From Anaerolineae bacterium (GTDB lineage: Bacteria > Chloroflexota > Anaerolineae > Aggregatilineales > UBA2796), in NCBI GenBank assembly GCA_019637555.1, contig JAHBVK010000019.1, positions 1 through 64,000 of the forward strand: a stretch of DNA of 64,000 nucleotides, read 5' to 3'. The notes beneath the pieces were generated by a model. That model was not told the DNA's origin. It worked only from the letters and a program-made list of their open reading frames with translations, and did no database searches. The number at the start of each line of letters is the position of its first letter. The first letter of the stretch is position 1. Positions 18,403 through 28,011 of this stretch are shown piece by piece. The translations under genes were made by a program, and so were the position numbers.

Positions 18403-19266
18403 ATGACGCTTACACTCACCCCTACCCCTCGCATAGCCGTCAATGGTGTGTCGCTCTACGTGCGTATGACAGGTCGAGGCGAACCGCTAGTGCTGTTGCA
18501 CGGTTTTACGGGCAGCAGTCGAAGCTGGTTGCCCCACGTAGCCGAATTCAAGTCGCATCACTTCTGTATCAGTGTTGATCTGCTTGGTCACGGTGGCTCG
18601 GATGTTCCTCTCGATCCGGCACGCTACCGCATGGACAAGCAGATTGACGATCTCCTCGATGTATTTGATGCACTGGGATTGGGACAAGTCAACCTGATGG
18701 GCTATTCGATGGGTGGACGCGTGGCACTAAGTTTTGCCATCGCCCACCCTGATCGTGTGCGTTCACTGGTGATCGAGAGCGCCTCTCCGGGAATCACCGA
18801 TCCAGCAGAACGGCGCGAACGCATCCGCAATGACGAGGTTCTAGCAGAGTCTATCGAAAACGAAGGTCTGGAGAAATTTGTCGAACATTGGGAGCGCCTG
18901 CCCTTGTTTGCCACACAGAACGCACTGCCACAGGCGCTGCGCGATGAACTACGCCAGCAGCGCTTGCGTAATTCGCCGCGTGGACTGATCAACAGTTTGC
19001 GTGGTCTGGGCACAGGAGTCCAACCGCCCGTCTGGGATAAGCTCGGTAAGCTGACCATGCCAGTCATGCTGATGGTCGGAGAATTCGACCAGAAGTACAC
19101 CAGCATCGCGCTGCGAATGGCGGCAAAAATTCCCAAAGTCAAGGTCGCCATCATCGAAGGAGCAGGTCATACCATTCATCTGGAGAAACCTGCCACCTTT
19201 AATCGAGTTTTGCTACATTTTCTAGAAAGTGTAACGGCGGAGCAAGAACTCCGCGCTAGAGGATAA
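18403..19266 (+). CDS. menH: Alpha/beta hydrolase, likely SHCHC synthase
   Basis: MenH eliminates pyruvate from the MenD product to give 2-succinyl-6-hydroxy-2,4-cyclohexadiene-1-carboxylate. The 287-residue protein has the oxyanion region LLHGFTGSSRSW, the nucleophile elbow GYSMGGRVAL, the acid in VGEFDQKY and the catalytic His in GAGHTIHLEKP. The GFTGSS and GYSMGGR phrases, together with its place between menD and menB, support MenH over a generic hydrolase. Confidence 0.92.
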   Translation: MTLTLTPTPRIAVNGVSLYVRMTGRGEPLVLLHGFTGSSRSWLPHVAEFKSHHFCISVDLLGHGGSDVPLDPARYRMDKQIDDLLDVFDALGLGQVNLMGYSMGGRVALSFAIAHPDRVRSLVIESASPGITDPAERRERIRNDEVLAESIENEGLEKFVEHWERLPLFATQNALPQALRDELRQQRLRNSPRGLINSLRGLGTGVQPPVWDKLGKLTMPVMLMVGEFDQKYTSIALRMAAKIPKVKVAIIEGAGHTIHLEKPATFNRVLLHFLESVTAEQELRARG

Positions 19267-19273
19267 TTGAACG

Positions 19274-20161
19274 ATGACGGATAAAGCTAACGGCAAGAAA
19301 GCTAAAACGGCGGAACCAGTTGAAACGGTGATCCGCCCTGCCGTGAAGTGGAACAAAGTCAAAGAATACAGCGACATTATCTATGAACACGCGGATAGTG
19401 AACCTATCGCCAAGATCACCATCAACCGCCCGCAGGTACGCAACGCCTTCCGTCCCCTCACGGTCAAGGAATTGCTGGATGCTTTCAAATTAGCTCACGA
19501 AGACGAAAGCGTTGGCGTGATCCTGTTTACGGGCGCAGGCGATAAGGCATTCTGCTCCGGTGGCGATCAGCGCGTGCGCGGCGATGGCGGTTACGTTGGT
19601 GATGACGGTGTACCGCGCCTCAACGTGTTGGAACTACAACGCCTGATCCGCCAGATGCCCAAAGTGGTGATTGCGATGGTCAATGGCTTTGCCATCGGCG
19701 GCGGTCATGTGCTGCACATCGTCTGTGATCTCAGCATCGCCAGCCAGAACGCGATTTTCGGACAAACCGGTCCCAAAGTCGGCAGTTTCGACGCTGGTTA
19801 TGGCGCAACCATGCTGGCGCGTATTGTTGGTCACAAGAAGGCACGTGAAATCTGGTATCTGTGCCGCCAGTACAATGCGCAGCAAGCGCTTGATATGGGC
19901 TTGATCAACACCATCGTGCCGCTGGAACAATTGGAAGAAGAATGTGTGCAGTGGGCACGCGAGATCTACGAAAAGTCGCCGATGGCGATCCGCTTCTTGA
20001 AAGCCGCCTTCAACGCCGATACCGATGGTCTGGCGGGTATCCAACAGTTAGCGGGTGATGCTACGCTGCTCTACTACCTCAGCGAGGAAGCCAAAGAAGG
20101 TAAGAACGCCTACTTGGAGAAGCGCAAACCAGATTTCAGCAAGTTTCGTCGTTATCCGTAG
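19274..20161 (+). CDS. menB: 1,4-dihydroxy-2-naphthoyl-CoA synthase
   Basis: MenB closes the naphthoquinone ring from o-succinylbenzoyl-CoA. The 295-residue crotonase-fold protein has the MenB-specific [10 protein letters not shown] loop, [12 protein letters not shown] oxyanion loop, [15 protein letters not shown] and WYLCRQY. It starts seven bases after menH. menC, menE and menA are not in the window and must lie elsewhere. Confidence 0.97.
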   Translation: MTDKANGKKAKTAEPVETVIRPAVKWNKVKEYSDIIYEHADSEPIAKITINRPQVRNAFRPLTVKELLDAFKLAHEDESVGVILFTGAGDKAFCSGGDQRVRGDGGYVGDDGVPRLNVLELQRLIRQMPKVVIAMVNGFAIGGGHVLHIVCDLSIASQNAIFGQTGPKVGSFDAGYGATMLARIVGHKKAREIWYLCRQYNAQQALDMGLINTIVPLEQLEEECVQWAREIYEKSPMAIRFLKAAFNADTDGLAGIQQLAGDATLLYYLSEEAKEGKNAYLEKRKPDFSKFRRYP

Positions 20162-20212
20162 CCTGCGCCTCTTTCGCACTTAGCAGGGCGGTGGAGAGTC
20201 AGATGCAAGTTA

Positions 20213-20713
20213 TTGACTGACTCCGCGCAACCTGAAAAACGGCTTAGTTGGGGACAGTGGATAGCCCGCAGTCTAATCGGTATTGTGGTGGTCGCCATCC
20301 CTTATGGCGACCTCTGTGGCTCAAACCACCACTCGTCTCGTCGGTTCCTCATTCGTCTTCTACCTGTTGCTTGCGTGGATCGACGTAATTATTCTCGCGG
20401 TGGCTGCCTTCCGCCGACCAACAGGCAAGCGCTGGATCGGCGCGGTGGGGATCATCACCAACGTTCTGGTATGTCTGTTGCTCCCAAGCGTGATTGGACT
20501 GATGTTTTATTCAGTCCTGTGCAATGCTCTCCGACTTTCAATGAACCGTCGATTGAACGTTATACCTGCACGACCTCTTTCTTCAATAGCAGCACTTCGT
20601 ATAAATTTGCTGCCGTGACAGGTATTCCCGTGATGCTCCTCATCGGTCCTAGCTCCTCCATGAGTGGATTTAATAAGCCAAACTCCGCGTATGCAGCCTT
20701 CCGTAGCAGATAG
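20213..20713 (+). pseudogene. Frameshifted small membrane protein gene
   Basis: The N-terminus reads well from TTG 20213 (GQWIARSLIGIVVVAI), then the hydrophobic part continues in the next frame (SSFVFYLLLAWIDVIIL, IITNVLVCLLLPSVIGLM), and the C-terminus returns to the first frame (SPTFNEPSIERYTC, ending 20713). Removing one C from the CCC run at 20299-20301 and adding one T to the T run at 20505-20508 would join all parts into one protein of about 166 residues with three membrane helices. Both indels lie in homopolymers, so this may be a consensus error. Function unknown. Confidence 0.5.
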
Positions 20714-20736
20714 AGACAAGTTTGTGCAATCGCCGA

Positions 20737-20767
20737 TTGCCATTTGCGGTTTCACTTGCCGTATAAT
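20737..20767 (+). promoter_or_regulatory. Probable promoter of the WXG100-calpain gene
   Basis: TATAAT at 20762-20767 is perfect; the best -35, TTGCCA (20737-20742), is 19 bases away, slightly long. The start codon lies 68 bases downstream. Confidence 0.5.
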
Positions 20768-20835
20768 GCATCGCGGATCGCCATAAGGTATATCGTGACT
20801 TTCAGCACGATGTATCGTGTACGCTGGAGCTTCGC

Positions 20836-22098
20836 GTGAGTGGTTTAATCATCCAGTTCGATTATGAACAGCTACCTGTGCTAGCGCAGACCTTCGCGCA
20901 GCAGGCGCAAGAATTGGATGATCTTCGCCTGCAATTGGTACAGCAGCTTGATGTACTGCAAAGTGGCGGGTGGCTCGGTGTGGCGGCAGATCGTTTCTAC
21001 GATCAAATGCTAAGTGATGTGCTCCCCAACTACAATCGGCTCATTGAGTCGATGAATTGCACTCACGACTCGTTGCAGCAAACCATCGCTTTCGCCCATG
21101 AAACTGAAGAACGGTTGGCGCAGCGCTGGCGGCAGCTTCTTGGCGAGGTGGAGCTTGTCGGCGGCAAGTCCGGTGCACTATCAGCATCGGTATTGGATGA
21201 CATCGGGCGCTGGATCGGTGACACAGCAGATAAGATCCAACAAACGTTCACAAAGTTTGCTGACTGGGTGTATCCGGCTGGCAAGTACGCGCGCCTGTAT
21301 GAGATGAAGCCTTTCCCCGATGGCACCCTGTTCGCGCAGGGCGTTGGCGACAGCGGCGATATTTATCCTGATGACGTTAAACAAGGCATGATGGGTGATT
21401 GCTATGTGCTCAGTTCGCTAGCGGCTGTCGCCCAGCAGCAGCCGGAATTGATTCGCGGCATGATCCACGATAACGGCGATGGAACTTATACGGCGCAGTT
21501 ATACGACGGCGCGGGTGGCAGTCGCCAAAGTTATGTGCTGGATAATCAGCTTCCGGTCACCATCTCGCAAAACAGCAGCATTCACGCCCAATTCGGGGAT
21601 ACTGCTAGCGATGGCAAAAAGGAGATGTGGGTACCGCTGCTGGAGAAAGCAGTTGCTGATCATAAGTCTGGGGGCGGCGGTTTCGATGTCAAAGATTACG
21701 TCAATATCGGGGAAGGCGGCTACCCCAAAGATGTGCTGCCAATGCTGACAGGTAATCCCAACTCATATGCAGGTTCGGCAGGCGGCATCAAGTTTGAGGA
21801 CTTAGCCAGCAAATTCAAGAACAGCGAAGCAATCGTAGTGGGCACGTTAGCGGGCAACAACCCAAATCTTTCCAAACTTCCGTTATATCAATCCGGTCAA
21901 TTAGTTGCTAGCCACGCTTATTACGTGGTCGGCGTAGATGAAGTGAACAAGACGGTGACGATCCGTAATCCGTGGGGCTGGGACAATACCGATCCGCGCA
22001 TGACGGCTATTACCATTCCCTACGACGAAATGGATGATTACTTTGGCTCGTTAGCCGCCAACCCGACGCGGCGTATTAGCAGTGGCGAGAGCAAATAA
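20836..22098 (+). CDS. WXG100-calpain fusion, putative secreted cysteine protease
   Basis: 420 residues, GTG start. Residues 1-100 form two predicted helices joined by a turn with W46-L-G48 (GGWLG), the layout of WXG100 proteins exported by type VII (ESX/Yuk-like) systems. Residues about 150-415 are a calpain-type (C2) protease: QGMMGDCYVLSSLAA gives oxyanion Q183 and nucleophile C189, SHAYYVVG gives H360, and IRNPWGWD gives N378, a complete triad. There is no signal peptide. A 114-residue partner gene follows after nine bases. The combination suggests an exported effector or toxin; an intracellular housekeeping protease is the alternative. No type VII secretion gene lies in the window. Confidence 0.8.
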   Translation: MSGLIIQFDYEQLPVLAQTFAQQAQELDDLRLQLVQQLDVLQSGGWLGVAADRFYDQMLSDVLPNYNRLIESMNCTHDSLQQTIAFAHETEERLAQRWRQLLGEVELVGGKSGALSASVLDDIGRWIGDTADKIQQTFTKFADWVYPAGKYARLYEMKPFPDGTLFAQGVGDSGDIYPDDVKQGMMGDCYVLSSLAAVAQQQPELIRGMIHDNGDGTYTAQLYDGAGGSRQSYVLDNQLPVTISQNSSIHAQFGDTASDGKKEMWVPLLEKAVADHKSGGGGFDVKDYVNIGEGGYPKDVLPMLTGNPNSYAGSAGGIKFEDLASKFKNSEAIVVGTLAGNNPNLSKLPLYQSGQLVASHAYYVVGVDEVNKTVTIRNPWGWDNTDPRMTAITIPYDEMDDYFGSLAANPTRRISSGESK

Positions 22099-22107
22099 AG
22101 GCATACT

Positions 22108-22452
22108 ATGACCGATCAGCAATCAGGCGCTTCTGCTGACCAAGAACCACAAATCTACATTATTCCCGATACCACCCAGCTCACCGTCGATGATCGACTG
22201 CGCATCGGCGCTGGCAATTTCTGGGAAGATGACTTTACGGATGCGGAGGGAAAAACCACGCGGGGGAACACCGCTGGCTTGTGGCTGTTCTCTCGTGAGC
22301 ATCCCGATCAAGATAGTCACCAGCGTGTTCACGTAGGTTCACAACTCCTCTTTGCTGGCTACTTGATTGTGGTGCTGCATGTGGGCAGCGGCAAGGCATT
22401 TCCACGTCAGCACGTAATTGTCGGGATCGAAAAGGTGCCGATCCAAGCCTAA
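22108..22452 (+). CDS. Small protein downstream of the calpain fusion, candidate inhibitor or immunity protein
   Basis: 114 residues, no signal peptide or membrane helix, acidic N-terminus, beta-rich core around GLWLFSREH and LLFAGYLIVVLHVG. It begins nine bases after the protease gene and almost certainly shares its transcript. I do not recognise the family. By context it could be the immunity protein or chaperone of the WXG100-calpain protein; sequence alone does not show this. Confidence 0.6.
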   Translation: MTDQQSGASADQEPQIYIIPDTTQLTVDDRLRIGAGNFWEDDFTDAEGKTTRGNTAGLWLFSREHPDQDSHQRVHVGSQLLFAGYLIVVLHVGSGKAFPRQHVIVGIEKVPIQA

Positions 22453-22522
22453 ATGGCGCTGACCGACAACAAACGATCCGTTGCCGGTCCGCAGACCCTA
22501 GCAATCACTGCTCACAATACGC

Positions 22523-23002
22523 CTAGCGAACGGCGACGAAGCTAATATCCACGTCGGTGATCGTTACGCTGGTTAGCTTGCCCGCTGGCAATTTCGTCTT
22601 GAACCAATTGCGCCACGCGCTGTTAATGCTGTTATTGATCTGGTTGATCACATCCTGACTCACGGCTTTGTCGTTGTAAGTAAAACTGATCACATTCCAC
22701 GTCAAGCGCCCATTGCTGAGGATCGGCACGAAGGTCGTATTGGTAGTCACGGTCTTGCCCGTTCGATACTCATGTGTTGCCGTCACGAGCGCATACCCCG
22801 GCTTCAGATCGACATGCAGATTAGTGACGCGCCAGCGCAGCGGATGGGTAATCCGATAAGAGTTATTGATCTGAGTTTCGGTATAAGTTTTGGTCACTGT
22901 CGTGGCAGCCGATGCGCTGGTGGAGGGCAGGGCAGATAAGGCGATCACGGCAATAAGGCTAAGGCACAACAGACTGCGCAGCAGCAGTTTGGATAAACTC
23001 AT
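22523..23002 (-). CDS. Secreted protein of unknown function
   Basis: 159 residues with a clear signal peptide (hydrophobic core LLCLSLIAVIALSAL, cleavage near SASA, residue 32). The mature part is about 125 residues of mixed alpha/beta with threonine-rich strands (VTKTYTETQINN, YALVTATHEYRTG) and ends in VTITDVDISFVAVR. The start has a GGGAGAG site upstream. No family recognised; it is convergent to the calpain operon and divergent from rplI. Confidence 0.7.
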   Translation of the reverse strand: MSLSKLLLRSLLCLSLIAVIALSALPSTSASAATTVTKTYTETQINNSYRITHPLRWRVTNLHVDLKPGYALVTATHEYRTGKTVTTNTTFVPILSNGRLTWNVISFTYNDKAVSQDVINQINNSINSAWRNWFKTKLPAGKLTSVTITDVDISFVAVR

Positions 23003-23152
23003 GGATCACTCTCCCTATGCTTACTTCTGAACGTTATGATCAAAGTGTAGGAGTAGAGTGTTACCGAAGTGCAAAACGAATTCGCTCGATTTGCAAAATC
23101 TCCGTGAAGTTCGAATAGTTATAGTGATGCCACGCTCACAGGCTTTTCCGTC

Positions 23153-23181
23153 TTGAACCACTGCCGACTTTCAGGTAACAT
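23153..23181 (+). promoter_or_regulatory. Probable promoter of rplI
   Basis: TTGAAC (23153-23158) and TAACAT (23176-23181) are 17 bases apart, each four of six to consensus, 80 bases before the rplI start. Confidence 0.4.
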
Positions 23182-23260
23182 AGCCCGACGTTTGAAACTG
23201 GAAACCGCAATTTTCAACTAGCGAACTCAAAATCTCAGCCGAACTTAGAGGAACTGCCCG

Positions 23261-23812
23261 ATGAAGGTCATACTCACCGATTATGTTTACAAGCACGGCG
23301 TTGCTGGCGAAGTGGTCAACGTCGCTGATGGTTTCGCCCGCAACTTCCTGATCCCCCGCAAGATGGCGATCCCCGCCACCAAGCAGAATCTGGAAAAGCA
23401 AGCCTCGCTGCGCCAACAAGCCAGCGAAAACCGTCAAGTGATCAACGCCCGCATCAACGAAGCCTCCCGCCAGATCGACGGCGTGGAACTGGTCTTTGGC
23501 ATGAAGGCAGGCAGCAACAACAAGCTGTATGGCTCGATCACCAGTCAGATGATCAAGGACGAACTGCTCAAGAAGACGGGCATCGACATCAACCGCCGCC
23601 GCATCAGCGAACGCCTGATCCGCGAACTGGGCAGCTATGATGTCCCCATCCGCATGGGTGAAGTTTCGCCGACAGTCAAAATCACGGTTGTGCGTGAGGA
23701 CGAAGTGCAGTCCTATCTAGCGGCAAAGGCGGCGGCGGAAGCTCCTGCGGTGACTGAAACACCCGCTGCTGAGGAAGCCCCAGCCGAAACTGCGGCTGAA
23801 GCTGCTGAATAA
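23261..23812 (+). CDS. rplI: Ribosomal protein L9
   Basis: L9 binds 23S rRNA at the base of the L1 stalk. The N-terminal signature MKVILTDYV and GEVVNVADGFARNFLIP are diagnostic, followed by the long connecting helix and the C-terminal domain (FGSITSQMI, RRRI). At 183 residues it is about 30 longer than usual because of an Ala/Glu/Pro-rich tail after residue 150, rich in EAPA and AAEA. It stands without rpsF, rpsR or ssb, its usual partners, and is followed after 22 bases by a RodZ-like gene. Confidence 0.97.
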   Translation: MKVILTDYVYKHGVAGEVVNVADGFARNFLIPRKMAIPATKQNLEKQASLRQQASENRQVINARINEASRQIDGVELVFGMKAGSNNKLYGSITSQMIKDELLKKTGIDINRRRISERLIRELGSYDVPIRMGEVSPTVKITVVREDEVQSYLAAKAAAEAPAVTETPAAEEAPAETAAEAAE

Positions 23813-23834
23813 CTAGTTGCTAATGTGATTCAGC

Positions 23835-24899
23835 ATGTCTGGTGCGTCCGATGCTGAACTGTTAGGGAATGAGCTGCGCGAAGCACGTCAGCGTCTTAAT
23901 CTGACGCTGCTTCAGGCAGAGAAACAAACGCGCATCCGCGTCAAATATCTGGAAGCCTTAGAGAATGGCAATTACGGCGCACTGCCGTCTGCCGTTCATG
24001 CCCGTGGCTTTCTGCGCAGTTATGCGCGGTTCCTCAATCTAGACGGCGATCTGAGCGTCGCCCGCTTTGACGAATTCATGCAAGGCGGGCGGCGACGCGG
24101 ACGCAAACGCAGCAATCCCCCCACGCTGATCGATGAATCACCGCGCATCCGCAATCGCCCTCGCACGGCACAGGAAAACTTAACCTCTAGCACTACCGAC
24201 TCGCCTGATATGCGGACGCTCATTCGCACCGCCAGCGAAGAAGGGGATCGCAGTGGCAAAGTCGCCGGGCGCATTGCGCTCGTCGCTGGAATCGTGGCGC
24301 TGTTAGTGATCGTCGGTGTGTTCAGCTTCAGCCTGTTCGGTGGATCGTTAGGTACCTTGATCCCCGGTCTAGTAGCCGCGCAAAATACACCTAACGGCGG
24401 CATCCTCACACCACTGCCTCAGGTCTCCAATACACCCGCCGATGTAACGCCAACCGAAACGCTGCTACCGACGGAGGATCTGCCTACTCCGCTGCCAAAT
24501 CCTAATGCAGAAGCTACCGTGCTACCAACCTTGCCGCCACCGCCACCGGGCGTCGGTGATAATGTACTGGTCGAGCTGCAGATCGAGGCGCGATCATGGG
24601 TGCAAATCCTGACCGATGGGCAGCCAACCTTTGTCGGTGCGCCCGCGCCGGGGACGGTACTCCGTACGCAAGGACGCGAAGTAAAAGTTCGCGTGTCCAA
24701 CGCGATTGGCGTGCGCTTACTGATCAACGGAGTCGATCAGGGCTTGCTCGGCGCACGCGGCGAAATCGTGGATCGCACCTACACGCCGGAGTACATCATC
24801 CTGCCGTCGCCCATCCCCACGGTAAACGCTGCAACGCCTACCTTGCCTGTCGCGCCACCGCCACCCGCCGAAGTAACGCCGGGCGGACCTTCAGCGTAG
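23835..24899 (+). CDS. RodZ-like helix-turn-helix membrane protein
   Basis: 354 residues. An HTH_25 (Cro-like) domain spans about residues 8-75 (ELREARQRLNLTLLQAEKQT, RVKYLEALENGNY, ARGFLRSYARFL). A single membrane helix lies near 147-170 (VAGIVALLVIVGVFSFSLFGG), then a Pro/Thr-rich stalk and a DUF4115-like beta domain (LQIEARSWVQILTDGQPTFVG). In known relatives RodZ links MreB to the elongation machinery; no mre gene is here, so the cell-shape role is inference. It probably shares the rplI transcript. Confidence 0.85.
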   Translation: MSGASDAELLGNELREARQRLNLTLLQAEKQTRIRVKYLEALENGNYGALPSAVHARGFLRSYARFLNLDGDLSVARFDEFMQGGRRRGRKRSNPPTLIDESPRIRNRPRTAQENLTSSTTDSPDMRTLIRTASEEGDRSGKVAGRIALVAGIVALLVIVGVFSFSLFGGSLGTLIPGLVAAQNTPNGGILTPLPQVSNTPADVTPTETLLPTEDLPTPLPNPNAEATVLPTLPPPPPGVGDNVLVELQIEARSWVQILTDGQPTFVGAPAPGTVLRTQGREVKVRVSNAIGVRLLINGVDQGLLGARGEIVDRTYTPEYIILPSPIPTVNAATPTLPVAPPPPAEVTPGGPSA

Positions 24900-25014
24900 T
24901 ATCAGCGCATCATTAGCCCCAATTATGATAAAATGATCCCGTCGCTAGTTCTCAAGCTGAGCGCATAAAAATATCCGCACTGCATTCTGCCGTTCCACAT
25001 TGAGAGGGAAATTT

Positions 25015-26310
25015 ATGAAAGTCGCCGTCATCGGCGGAGGGTCATCCTACACGCCGGAGTTGATCAACGGGTTTTTAGAGCGCGTCAAGGAATTTCCGCT
25101 CACCGAATTGTGGTTGATGGACGTGTTGCAAGAACGTCTAGATATTGTGGGTAAGTTCGCGCAGCGGATGGTCGAAGCGGCGGGCACACCCTTCAAGGTC
25201 TATCTGACCACCGATCAGCGGGAAGCAGTACGCGGCGCAAACTACGTGATGACGCAGTTGCGCGTCGGCTGGATGCAAGCACGGCGCGATGATGAGTATC
25301 TTGGTCAGCGGCACGGCTTAATCGGGCAAGAGACCACAGGCGTTGGCGGCATGGCGAAGGCACTGCGGACCATTCCGGTGATCCTCAAAATTGCACAGGA
25401 TATGCGCGAGTTAGCCTCCCGCGATGCGCTGCTGGTTAATTTCACTAATCCAGCCGGCTTAGTGACCGAAGCATTGAGTCGCTATGCGCCTGACGTCGCT
25501 TCCGTAGGCGTCTGCAATGTGCCCATCACCACCAAAATGAATATCCTCAAGAAGCTGGAAACGCACGGCATCAAGGCGACGCCTGAACGCAGCGACTTGA
25601 ATACCCTCGGGCTGAATCACCTGACGTGGCATCGCGGCTTCAAGATCGATGGCGAAGAAGTCTGGAATCTGGTGATGGAAGATACCCTCAACGAGATTCG
25701 CAGCGGGAAAGACGATGGTTGGGATTACAACACCATCGAGTCCCTGAACATGATCCCCAACTATTATTTGCAGTACTTCTACTACACGGATCGCAAGCTG
25801 GCACATCAACACTATCCGCCCTCGCGTGCTGACGAAGTGATGGCAATCGAGAAAGAACTATTTGCCCAGTACGCCGAACCGGATCGCAGCGTACCGCCTC
25901 CCGGACTGATGCAGCGCGGCGGCGCCTATTATTCCACCGTCGCCACACAACTGCTGAATGCTCACTACAATGACTTAGGCGAAACGCATGTGGTCAACGT
26001 GCCGCAGCGCGGCGCAGTCCCCGGCTATCCTGCGGATTGGGTCATGGAGATACCAAGTAAGGTCAACAAGCGCGGCATCACGCCGATCCCGACGCAGCCT
26101 CTGCCCTTGGCTTGCTTCGGCTTGCTTGCCCAGATCAAGGCATATGAACTGCTGACGGTTGAAGCCGCCGTTCACGGAGATCGCAACTCCGCTTATCAGG
26201 CGCTGCTCACCAATCCGCTCGGACCGTCTGCCGATAAGGTTCAGGAAGTGCTCGATGATCTGCTGACCACACACAAACGCTGGCTGCCACAATTCTGGAG
26301 TCACGGATGA
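25015..26310 (+). CDS. Glycoside hydrolase family 4 enzyme (6-phospho-beta-glucosidase-like)
   Basis: GH4 enzymes cleave glycosides through an NAD+/Mn2+ redox-elimination mechanism. The 431-residue protein begins with the dinucleotide-binding MKVAVIGGGSSYTPEL and has the family phrases GQETTGVGG, LLVNFTNPAGLVTEA, metal-ligand cysteine in VGVCNVPIT and the His of GLNHLTWHRG. ATG 25015 has GAGAGGG upstream; the TTG at 25000 would overlap that site. The next gene, a BadF-type sugar kinase, overlaps by four bases, so the pair probably processes and phosphorylates an amino sugar or glucoside. No transporter is adjacent. Confidence 0.92.
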   Translation: MKVAVIGGGSSYTPELINGFLERVKEFPLTELWLMDVLQERLDIVGKFAQRMVEAAGTPFKVYLTTDQREAVRGANYVMTQLRVGWMQARRDDEYLGQRHGLIGQETTGVGGMAKALRTIPVILKIAQDMRELASRDALLVNFTNPAGLVTEALSRYAPDVASVGVCNVPITTKMNILKKLETHGIKATPERSDLNTLGLNHLTWHRGFKIDGEEVWNLVMEDTLNEIRSGKDDGWDYNTIESLNMIPNYYLQYFYYTDRKLAHQHYPPSRADEVMAIEKELFAQYAEPDRSVPPPGLMQRGGAYYSTVATQLLNAHYNDLGETHVVNVPQRGAVPGYPADWVMEIPSKVNKRGITPIPTQPLPLACFGLLAQIKAYELLTVEAAVHGDRNSAYQALLTNPLGPSADKVQEVLDDLLTTHKRWLPQFWSHG

Positions 26311-27299
26311 GTGCCTACTATCTTGGCGTCGATGTCGGCAGTTCCAAAACACATGGCATGATCGTTGATCAGGACGGAGAAATACTCGGCTTCGCACAGG
26401 ATGGCGCTGGTAATCATGAAACCGTCGGTGTTGACGAATTTCGCGCTGTCGTGCATCGCGTCGTTAATGCCACCCGTGCCCGCGCCAACTTGGAACAAGC
26501 GCCGATTGCAGGCATGGGTTTCGGCGTCGCGGGCTATGACTGGGAGTCCGATCTGCCTCTGATGCGCAGCGTGATCGACTCGTTGGGCTTGAACGCACCT
26601 TATCAAGTGGTCAGCGATGCCATGCCCGGTCTGATCGCCGGATCGCGTCGAGGGTGGGGTGTCTGCGTCACCGCCGGAACCGGAGTCAATGCGCGCGGAC
26701 GTGACGAAACGCATCAACGATTGGGGCGGATCACAGGTAACAGCGCTTCCTTCGGTGAATATGGTGGCGGTGGTGAATTAGCGCGGCAGGCAATCCAATT
26801 GATCTCGCGGGCATGGTCGCTACGCGGAGAGCAAACGATCCTCACTGAGATGTTCTGCGCCAAATACGGCGCACCTGATGCCACCGAACTGCTCGAAGGT
26901 CTGGCGCGTGGTCGTTATCACATCAAAGCGATGGATGCGCTGATGGTCTTTGAGGCAGCCGATAAAGGCGATGCTGTGGCGCTTAAACTACTGCATTGGA
27001 GTGCCGAGGAGCTGGCTAATATCGCCATCGGGGTCATCCGGCAGCTTGATATTCAGGATAAAGCATTCGAGGTGATCTTGTCCGGCAGCTTGTTCAAGAG
27101 CGGTGCGCGGATCATCGACGTAATGCGCGACGAGGTGCATAAGGTCGCCCCCGCCGCCGAGATGGTGCGCTTAGAAGCGCCGCCCTGTGTTGGTGCGGTG
27201 ATGCTCGGCATGGAAGCGGCAGGCGTTGACTACCGTCCACTACGCGAAAAGTTGATCACCAATGCACGCGCCTACTATCACACGTTTACGAACCAATAA
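26307..27299 (+). CDS. BadF/BadG/BcrA/BcrD-type ATPase, probable N-acetylglucosamine kinase
   Basis: 330 residues of the ASKHA fold: phosphate-1 motif GVDVGSSKTHGMI, GFGVAGYDWESD, adenosine/phosphate-2 region VCVTAGTGVNARG and ILSGSLFKSG. Short single-domain members of this size are usually GlcNAc or glucosamine kinases rather than dehydratase activators. It overlaps the GH4 gene by ATGA, so it likely phosphorylates the sugar released or used by that enzyme. The exact sugar cannot be read from sequence. Confidence 0.85.
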   Translation: MSAYYLGVDVGSSKTHGMIVDQDGEILGFAQDGAGNHETVGVDEFRAVVHRVVNATRARANLEQAPIAGMGFGVAGYDWESDLPLMRSVIDSLGLNAPYQVVSDAMPGLIAGSRRGWGVCVTAGTGVNARGRDETHQRLGRITGNSASFGEYGGGGELARQAIQLISRAWSLRGEQTILTEMFCAKYGAPDATELLEGLARGRYHIKAMDALMVFEAADKGDAVALKLLHWSAEELANIAIGVIRQLDIQDKAFEVILSGSLFKSGARIIDVMRDEVHKVAPAAEMVRLEAPPCVGAVMLGMEAAGVDYRPLREKLITNARAYYHTFTNQ

Positions 27300-27344
27300 T
27301 GTCAAGACGCTTTAACTAACTACTGTAAAGTTGGGAGGCTGCTC

Positions 27345-27935
27345 GTGGGACGCTTACTCATTCTGCTCGGTGTCATTTTGCTTGTCGTCGGCGTTGCGCT
27401 GCCATTCATCTCCTCAACTGGGTTTCTGCGCGGTATCGGCGGCATTCAAAATACAGTGACGGCGACGGCTGAAGAACTCTGTAATCCCGGCGAAAAACTG
27501 ATCGAGGAAGGTGGCGCTGCCGGTCGCACCGGAACTAGCGACTTCGGTACAGGTAGGACAGTTACTTACTATTGTGAGAACGAGGCAGGTGTACGCCGCG
27601 ATGTTAGCGAAAAGTTCTACAACCAGATGCTGACGGGCGTTGGAGGTATATTCGGCTCCGTCGGTACGTTGATGACGGGCGGATTGGCGGGTATGGGCGT
27701 CAGCGTGGTCGGCGTTCTGCTGCTTATCTTCGGGATTATTCTCACCGTGCGCCGCCGACCACGCCAGATGGCAGCGTATACAGTCAACTTGCAACAGGGC
27801 AATCCGATGATCTTGGGTAACAGGGGGCAGATGGCTGACTTCGTTCGTCAGCAGCTAGACGCTGCCTATCAAAATGGGCAGATCAGCCGCGAACAATACG
27901 ATGCCGCGTTGGAAAAGCTCAATCGTCAGCAATAA
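27345..27935 (+). CDS. Membrane protein with C-terminal SHOCT-like segment
   Basis: 196 residues from GTG 27345 with GGGAGG upstream. Two membrane helices (about 4-24 and 115-132) bracket an outside loop with a cysteine pair. The tail AAYQNGQISREQYDAALEKL matches the short SHOCT oligomerisation motif found at C-termini of bacterial membrane proteins. Function unknown. Confidence 0.7.
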   Translation: MGRLLILLGVILLVVGVALPFISSTGFLRGIGGIQNTVTATAEELCNPGEKLIEEGGAAGRTGTSDFGTGRTVTYYCENEAGVRRDVSEKFYNQMLTGVGGIFGSVGTLMTGGLAGMGVSVVGVLLLIFGIILTVRRRPRQMAAYTVNLQQGNPMILGNRGQMADFVRQQLDAAYQNGQISREQYDAALEKLNRQQ

Positions 27936-28011
27936 ACCGCGTCAGAAACAAAGTGTGGGATTAAAAGCCATTGTACAATGGGATCGTTCCGACTTCTGAA
28001 GGAGCGATCCT

